Source of the DNA: Scenedesmus sp. ARA3
Taxonomy: Eukaryota; Chlorophyta; Chlorophyceae; Sphaeropleales; Scenedesmaceae
Reading direction: 5' to 3'
Assembly (NCBI GenBank): GCA_004335835.1
Contig: RWJK01001687.1
Span: 1-19,235, forward strand
DNA length: 19,235 nucleotides
Positions 14,784 through 19,235 of the stretch are shown piece after piece; the first letter of the stretch is position 1; each line of letters starts with the position of its first letter. The notes under the pieces are model-generated. The model was not told the DNA's origin, made no database searches, and was given only the letters and a program-made list of their open reading frames with translations. Both the position numbers and the translations under genes were made by a program.

Positions 14784-17700
14784 GTGCTTCAAGCTGGGTT
14801 GAGGGCTGCAGCCAGGGCAGCCACCTGCTCGTTGGGCCGGTTGCACCAGTGCCTGCACGTGACAAGCCAGCAGCAGCAACAGCTGCAACAGCATCATCAG
14901 CAGCAGCACCAGTTATATCATGCAAGGGCTGTAGTGTAGGAAGGAGCTGTGCCAATCCACTGGCTGTTCACGCTGAGTACGCATGCCAAGTCAAGCCCTA
15001 ACAGTACCTGCCGCAAAATTCTATGGCAGAGGGTTGTTGCTGCTGGTGCGGCATGGAAGCACAAGGTGCATATAAATGCTGACTTAGCGTTCCCTCCTGT
15101 CGGAAGTGCCAGCTAGCTACTACAGTATAGCCATGCAGGAAATCGCTGCTGCGCTGTACCCCAATGCTACTCTTCTGTGCTGTACCTCAAGCCCACCTGA
15201 GCGCCCTGCACATGTCCTGCCCCGAGCAGAAATAATTGACCGCCATGGCCAGCATGGTGCGGGGGTACAGCTTGATGTCTATGCGCCTGCAGCAGCAGCA
15301 GCAGCAGAAAGCAACCAGGAGAATGTGAGCAATGTGCTGCGGTGGGAGTAGTCAGTCATAGCACAGCAGTGCACTGCCAGCCTGAAACTGCTGAAGCCTC
15401 AATCCTACCATGTCTTGATTGGACTGTCGTACACACTGCCGACAGGCATCACAGCAATCAAGCGACCATGCGAAACGTACACTGTGTTCTTGGTATGAGA
15501 TAAGCATGCATCCGCCCAGGTTTACATTGTGCCAGTCACCTGCAGCAGGGCTGCTCGGCCCCTCCCGCACGTCCATCAATACTCAGGTGTTGCGTACGCT
15601 TGGCTCACTGTGGGACACAATGCAGCTGCCAACCTCAAGAGATTCAAAGTGACATCACCTGCAGCAGTGGCTGCTGGACCCCTCCACACGCCCTTCAATA
15701 CACACTTGCTGCGTCTGCAGATGCTGCGCTGTGTATGAGACACATATAAAGTGACATCACCTGCAGCAGGGGCTGGAGGGCCCCCTCCACACACCCATCA
15801 ATCAACAGCCATTACACACGCTTTGCTTCGTGCAAGACACATTGCAGCTGCCATGTATCATGTGCTCCAAGTGCATTCACCTGCAGCAGGGGCTGCTGGG
15901 CCCCCTCCACACCCCCATCCAGGTCACGCGCTCCTCAGGGCCACGCAGCGCCTTGTGACGCTCCAGCGGCAGCATGTCCTGCACACAGCACAGCATGCAG
16001 CATGACGCAAGGGCAGAGTTCAAACTTCTCGCACTGCATGACTTGGGTTGGCGTTGTGCCTGTCCAGCGGCAGCATGCCCTGCACGCAGCAAAACATAAG
16101 CCAGACATCAGCTCCCAGGCATGATGCAGTGCTAAAGCGATGCATACTGCAAGGCCCATGGGTCATGGCACTGCTGTGCGCGTGTCCAGCGGCAGCATGC
16201 CCTGGGCGCAGCACACCACACGGCTTGTACAGCCACTGCAGCAGCCCAGCCAGTAATGGCCACAGCCTACACCCAGCTCCATACAGCAAACGCACACATC
16301 TAGACGCCCTCAACACACCTGCGTAATGCAGCCCCGCGCAGCCAGGTGCTCCAGCAGGCCTGCCAGCAGCGGCCCCATGCCCACCCAGCTGCAGGCCGGC
16401 CCAAGAGCAATGATAGGTCAGCAGCACCACACCCAGCCTTGCCTAAGACCCCGCGCACCTGTGTGATGCAGCCGCGTGCAGGCAGCCTCTCAAGCAGCCC
16501 TGCCAGCAGAGGCCCCATGCCCACCCAGCTGCAGGCCGGCCCAGGTGCAAATGATGAGGTCGGCAGCACTGTCATGTTTTCTTGTCATATTTTCCAGAAC
16601 GACACAGCGCAAAACATACACACCCGCGCAACAAACAGCCAGCACACAGCAGCAAAGCATGCATGTGCGCACCTGTGTGATGCAGCCGCGTGCAGCCAGC
16701 CTCTCAAGCAGCCCTGCCAGCAGAGGCCCCATGCCCACCCAGCTGCAGGCCGGCCCAGGCGCAATGATGAGGCCGGCGTCACCATAGCCCTGCAAAACCC
16801 CGACATTCAATGTAACTTCAAACAATGCTTTTTAGTGCAACCACACAACAAAATTCAGACAGCATACATCAGCACACCTGTGTGATGCAGCCGCGTGCAG
16901 CCAGTCGTTCCAGCAGTCCTGCCAGCAGCGGCCCCATGCCCACCCAGCTGCAGGCCGGCCCAGGCGCAATGATCAAGTCGGCGTCGCCGCAGCTCTGCTT
17001 GCCGCGCAGGTAGCTTCCCATGCAGCGCGCATGCAGCAGGTATGTCACTTCTTCGCGAGGCTTGCCGGACAGGTGCTGCAGGCGGCAAAACAGCAGGAAA
17101 GCAAGCAGCGGTCGACGATGGGTGCAGGTAGCTGCCCATGCAGCGCGCAGGCAGCAGGTGTGTCACCTCATGACGGGGCTTGCCGGACAGGTGCTGCAAC
17201 AGCAAGCAGGAGGGAAAGCATCTCGTTGTCAGAGCAGTGGCGCAGATAGCTGCCCATGCAGCGTGCGTGCAGTGCATCACGCGACTTGCCGCTCAGGTGC
17301 TGCAGGTATCAGCAACACAGGTGGGCGGAGCAGACAAGCCAGGGCAGTGGCGCAGGTAGCTGCCCATGCAGCGCGCGTGCAGCAGGTATGTCACCTCATT
17401 GCGCGGCTTGCCGCTCAGGTGCTGCACACGATAAGTGGAAGGGCATGTGATGCGCACAAACGCAGAGGGGGGTAAGAGCAGCGGTCACTATAAGGTGGAA
17501 AGTGCGGGTACAGGTGATGCCACGTTACACGTTACGTGGCCAAGATCCTGCAGCAGCTCAACTTGCCACGCAGGTAGCTGCCCATGCAGCGCGCATGCAG
17601 CAAATGTATCACTTCACAGCGCGGCTTGCCGCTCAAGTCCTGTGTAACGCGGGAAAGGAGAACGCAGGCGGCAGACGGATGGAGCATAATGCGCAAGTTA

Positions 17701-19160
17701 CCCACAGCAGGTATGTTCAGGTGCTGCAGGCGACGGGCTTTCGCTCAAGAGCCAAAGGAAAATCCAGAATACAAAATGAAGCCCGCTTTACCTGCAGCGT
17801 ATCTGCCACTGCCACATACACCCACACGCCATCAGACGTAAAGCAGCAGCGAACGCTCCAATCAAATGGCAGTGCATCACCTGCAGCGTATCAGCCACCG
17901 CGTCATACACCAACACCAGCACAGCCTCTTCAATCAGCAACAGAATTGCATGCTTTTTCCAAAACACCAAGATCATGGTCTCACCTGCAGCGTATCGGCC
18001 ACTGCCTCATACACCAGTGCCTCCACCTCCGCCACCTCAGCTCGTGGCATGCGGCGCATGAAATCATCATAGTAGCGCAGGCCCACCTGAAGTAGCAGCA
18101 GCAGCAGCAGCATTACATGTAGCGTGTAACACGCTACACTCCTGTACTAGTCTTTTGTCAAGTATGCTGCACTGCGAGCCCGTGTCGAAGTAAGCGTCAA
18201 ACGGACAGCAACAGCCCGCCAAGCTGAGACGCACCTGCTGCATGGCGCTAAGGTGGCTGATCCTGGTGCGCACGTCGTCCAATGTTTGACTCAAAAAAAC
18301 AGAACACAAGGAGTTGACAGTCACGCACCTGCTGCATGGCGTTGAGGTGGCTGATCCTGGTGCGTACGTCATCCAAGGTTCGGCAGCCGGCCTGGTACCA
18401 GCGCTCAGCACTGCTCTCAGCCACACCCCACACCCTGCAGCAGCAGCGAAGCACCACACACAATCACTCTTCAATCGCTTAGTCATTGTCTGCAACGACG
18501 CTTAGGACAGAGTCCTTCAAAGGACAACTGTGTCAGCAGCAAACCGCCTGCCATGATAACCCATGTCATCTGGATTGCACTTCAGCCGTAGCAACAGCGC
18601 CTCCAGATGAGAGCCCTGGTCACAAGGCAGGGGCAGAAGCTGAAGTTGATACTATGACTGGCAAGCGCATTGCATGTGGACCAGCAAGCAAGCTCCGCTG
18701 TGTTCACAACTTGGCACATTGAAGCAGATGTAACATGCTATGTAACACCTTTCAAAATTCAAACCCAACCGCCTCACCCCATGAACAGTGCCATGGTCCT
18801 GTTGTACTCGCTGGCCTCCAGCACATCATTGCGCTGCAGCCCACCTGGCGGCAGCAGCAACAGCACAGCAAAACAAAAAGACGACTTGTTGACATTGCAG
18901 TGACAGTACTGGGTGGATGCCTGCCGCAGTGCGTGGCGGACGGAGAAGCTGAAGCAAAGGCGGCACTGGTGGCAAGGCATGCACACAGGCAGGTGATTGA
19001 GCAACCAATGCAGCACAGCAGAAAGCAGGACACAGGGTGTTTGCTGTCTGAGCTATCAACGGCTGCTTTGCTTCTTCAGTGGTTGCTACTCTGCACCTGT
19101 GTTGAGAATCTCATGCAGGCTGGAAGTGGTCTTGGGGCCCAGTGCCAGCGCCTGGATGTC
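14151..19160 (-). CDS. POLL: Family X DNA polymerase, lambda-like, 3' eight exons (5' end off window)
   Basis: A repair polymerase that fills short gaps in base excision repair and end joining. The visible exons, in order, are 19097-19160, 18778-18844, 18329-18434, 17985-18086, 16878-17075, 15881-15978, 15197-15286 and 14151-14604; they total 1179 nt (392 aa) with all phases and GT-AG sites consistent. Visible features are the helix-hairpin-helix ALGPKTTSSLHEIL, the finger motif VWGVAESSAERWYQAGCRTL, GSYLRGKQSCGDADLII with the first two catalytic Asp, RRIDIKLYPR with the third, and a C-terminal VKCSCETDIFKAIGLEY segment. Green plants generally carry only Pol lambda of family X, hence the symbol. 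A BRCT domain, if any, would lie off window. The thumb reads YFCSGQ where YFTGS is usual, and a poly-Gln insert follows. Confidence 0.88.
14560..14860 (-). repeat. POLL: Three copies of the last exon acceptor side with CTG tracts
   Basis: Starts at 14852, 14730 and 14604 (spacing 122 and 126 bp) encode HWCNRPNEQVAALAAALNP. Each of the two upstream copies then runs into a CTG tract (sense strand) and the phrase CTGGCTTGTC before the next acceptor. The copies share about nine bases in ten. Confidence 0.93.
15197..15286 (-). CDS. POLL: Pol X exon: third catalytic Asp and thumb start
   Basis: Encodes RIDIKLYPRTMLAMAVNYFC then SGQDMCRAL. RIDIK matches human RLDII, with the catalytic Asp at 15277-15279, and NYF matches the YF pair of the nucleotide pocket. 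Phases are 2 in and 2 out; the acceptor follows a CTG tract and the donor is GTGGGC. Confidence 0.9.
15540..15920 (-). repeat. POLL: Four copies of the donor side of this exon
   Basis: Ends at 15881, 15761, 15659 and 15540 (spacing 120, 102 and 119 bp) share the GTGTGGAGGGG-CC-AGCAGCC-CTGCTGCAG block followed by GTGA. All four donors are intact. Confidence 0.9.
15881..15978 (-). CDS. POLL: Pol X exon: palm segment before the third Asp
   Basis: Encodes DMLPLERHKALRGPEERVTW and MGVWRGPSSPCC, matching human QKYLGVCRLPGPGRRHRR. Phase 0 entry after GTGCAG, phase 2 exit at GTGAAT; the split Arg codon joins to RIDIK. Confidence 0.87.
15960..16201 (-). repeat. POLL: Three copies of the acceptor side of this exon
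   Basis: Starts at 16201, 16079 and 15978 (spacing 122 and 101 bp) share CAG-G(G/A)CATGCTGCCGCTGGA. The two upstream copies soon turn into intron-like sequence. Confidence 0.85.
16319..16985 (-). repeat. POLL: Four tandem copies of the palm exon donor side
   Basis: Ends at 16878, 16673, 16459 and 16319 (spacing 205, 214 and 140 bp) share the code for APGPACSWVGMGPLLAGLLE and RGCITQ, each followed by GTG(T/C)G. The second copy (16673-16789) could be a full 39-codon exon. The third and fourth are frameshifted upstream of the shared part. A weak fifth trace (PLLAGLLQWLY) lies near 16230-16260. Confidence 0.9.
16878..17075 (-). CDS. POLL: Pol X exon: catalytic palm with GDAD
   Basis: A 66-codon, phase 0-0 exon. 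It encodes HLSGKPREEVTYLLHARC, then MGSYLRGKQSCGDADLIIA (human GSYRRGKATCGDVDVLI) and GMGPLLAGLLERLAARGCIT. The two catalytic Asp codons are at 16983-16985 and 16977-16979. Copies of its 5' half lie upstream and of its 3' half downstream in transcription order; only this one joins the two halves. Confidence 0.92.
17010..17639 (-). repeat. POLL: Five tandem copies of the palm exon acceptor side
   Basis: Starts at 17639, 17421, 17299, 17193 and 17075 (spacing 218, 122, 106 and 118 bp) encode variants of LSGKPRxEVTYLLHARCMGS. The copies stop matching at or just after SYLR(G), before the catalytic Asp codons. All are preceded by CAG; one has an internal deletion (LSGKSRDALHARCMGS). Confidence 0.92.
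17792..18035 (-). repeat. POLL: Three copies of the donor side of this exon
   Basis: The code for VYEAVADTLQ recurs with ends at 17985, 17881 and 17792 (spacing 104 and 89 bp). The donors are GTGAGA, GTGATG and GTAAAG. Confidence 0.88.
17985..18086 (-). CDS. POLL: Pol X exon: GLRYYDDF segment
   Basis: A 34-codon, phase 0-0 exon encoding VGLRYYDDFMRRMPRAEVAE and VEALVYEAVADTLQ, matching human [20 protein letters not shown]. Acceptor CTTCAG after a CTG tract, donor GTGAGA. Confidence 0.9.
18118..18138. repeat. Perfect 9-bp hairpin in an intron
   Basis: TGTAGCGTG and CACGCTACA flank a three-base TAA loop. Confidence 0.65.
18235..18395 (-). repeat. POLL: Second copy of the donor side of the finger exon
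   Basis: The code for TLDDVRTRISHL(N/S)AMQQ is repeated; exon ends are at 18329 and 18235, both followed by GTGCGT. Spacing is 94 bp. The 5' part of the exon is not copied. Confidence 0.9.
18329..18434 (-). CDS. POLL: Pol X exon: finger helix-hairpin-helix
   Basis: Encodes VWGVAESSAERWYQAGCRTL and DDVRTRISHLNAMQQ, matching human [26 protein letters not shown]. It enters in phase 2 after CTGCAG and leaves in phase 0 at GTGCGT. Confidence 0.9.
18778..18844 (-). CDS. POLL: Pol X exon: linker between the hairpin motifs
   Basis: Encodes GLQRNDVLEASEYNRTMALF and M, matching human [20 protein letters not shown]. It enters in phase 1 after CGCCAG and leaves in phase 2 before GTGAGG. Confidence 0.82.
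19097..19160 (-). CDS. POLL: Pol X exon: first helix-hairpin-helix
   Basis: Encodes DIQALALGPKTTSSLHEILN plus TG. It corresponds to human Pol lambda GIGKRMAEKIIEILESG of the lyase domain. Phase 0 entry after CTGCAG, exit in phase 1. It is not the first exon of the gene. Confidence 0.85.
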
Positions 19161-19235
19161 CTGCAGGGACAACAGCAGCAGCAGCAGCAGCAGCAACTGT
19201 TACTGCATGTGCAGGCTGGATGTGGTCTTGGGGCC
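19150..19235 (-). repeat. POLL: Second copy of the acceptor side of this exon at the window edge
   Basis: Plus-strand bases about 19208-19235 repeat GGCTGGAAGTGGTCTTGGGGCC of 19121-19142 with one change, so a partial copy (GPKTTSSLH) precedes the real exon in transcription order. It is cut by the window end. A (CTG)7 tract on the sense strand lies between the copies. Confidence 0.85.

Noticed and set aside
1711..19235. Assembly stutter as the cause of all tandem copies
   Set aside because: Copies differ by many substitutions, indels, lost splice sites and stops, and unit lengths differ by array; simple stutter would give near-identical copies. It cannot be fully excluded without reads.

Overview
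The window looks like nuclear DNA of a green alga, probably a core chlorophyte with (CAG)n-rich genes such as a member of the Sphaeropleales or Chlamydomonadales. The reasons are intron-dense genes, donors of the GTGAG type, acceptors ending in CTGCAG, and Ala/Gln-rich low-complexity inserts in otherwise conserved proteins. The order-level placement is inference; no rRNA or organelle marker is present.

Layout: (i) 1-895, upstream and 5' UTR sequence with CAG tracts. (ii) 896-11007, plus strand, an 11-exon gene for the p62/TFB1 subunit of TFIIH: N-terminal PH-like domain, two BSD domains and the conserved C-terminal part. The exon phases chain correctly and give 2043 nt (680 aa). (iii) 4576-5863, inside intron 4 of that gene, a 1288-bp element with perfect 16-bp terminal inverted repeats and a TTA target duplication, PIF/Harbinger-like and without a transposase. 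(iv) 11008-11640, 3' region with a decayed copy of the last exon and a palindrome cluster. (v) 11641-13776, minus strand, a three-exon gene of unknown function (567 aa in my model) with Ser/Arg/Pro-Gln repeats. (vi) 14151 to beyond 19235, minus strand, the last eight visible exons (392 aa) of a family X DNA polymerase, lambda-like, with the GDAD and RIDIK catalytic motifs. Its 5' end lies off the right edge.

The unusual signal is in the introns. In both recognisable genes most introns are built from tandem, partly decayed copies of the neighbouring exon-intron junction. Copies of the donor side (3' part of an exon plus the start of the intron) follow the exon. Copies of the acceptor side (end of the intron plus 5' part of the exon) precede it. 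At least twenty junctions are present in 2 to 5 copies with periods of about 78-295 bp, for example five exon-5 starts of which the last four are spaced at exactly 131 bp. Many copies keep GT or AG signals and some could be spliced in frame; others carry stops, frameshifts or lost splice sites.

A second pattern runs along the same axis: CTG tracts on the sense strand end directly at acceptor sites, including an uninterrupted (CTG)31, while CAG/GCA tracts lie inside exons. The two recognised genes act in nucleotide excision repair/transcription (TFIIH) and gap-filling repair (Pol X), but they are on opposite strands and I see no evidence that they are co-regulated.
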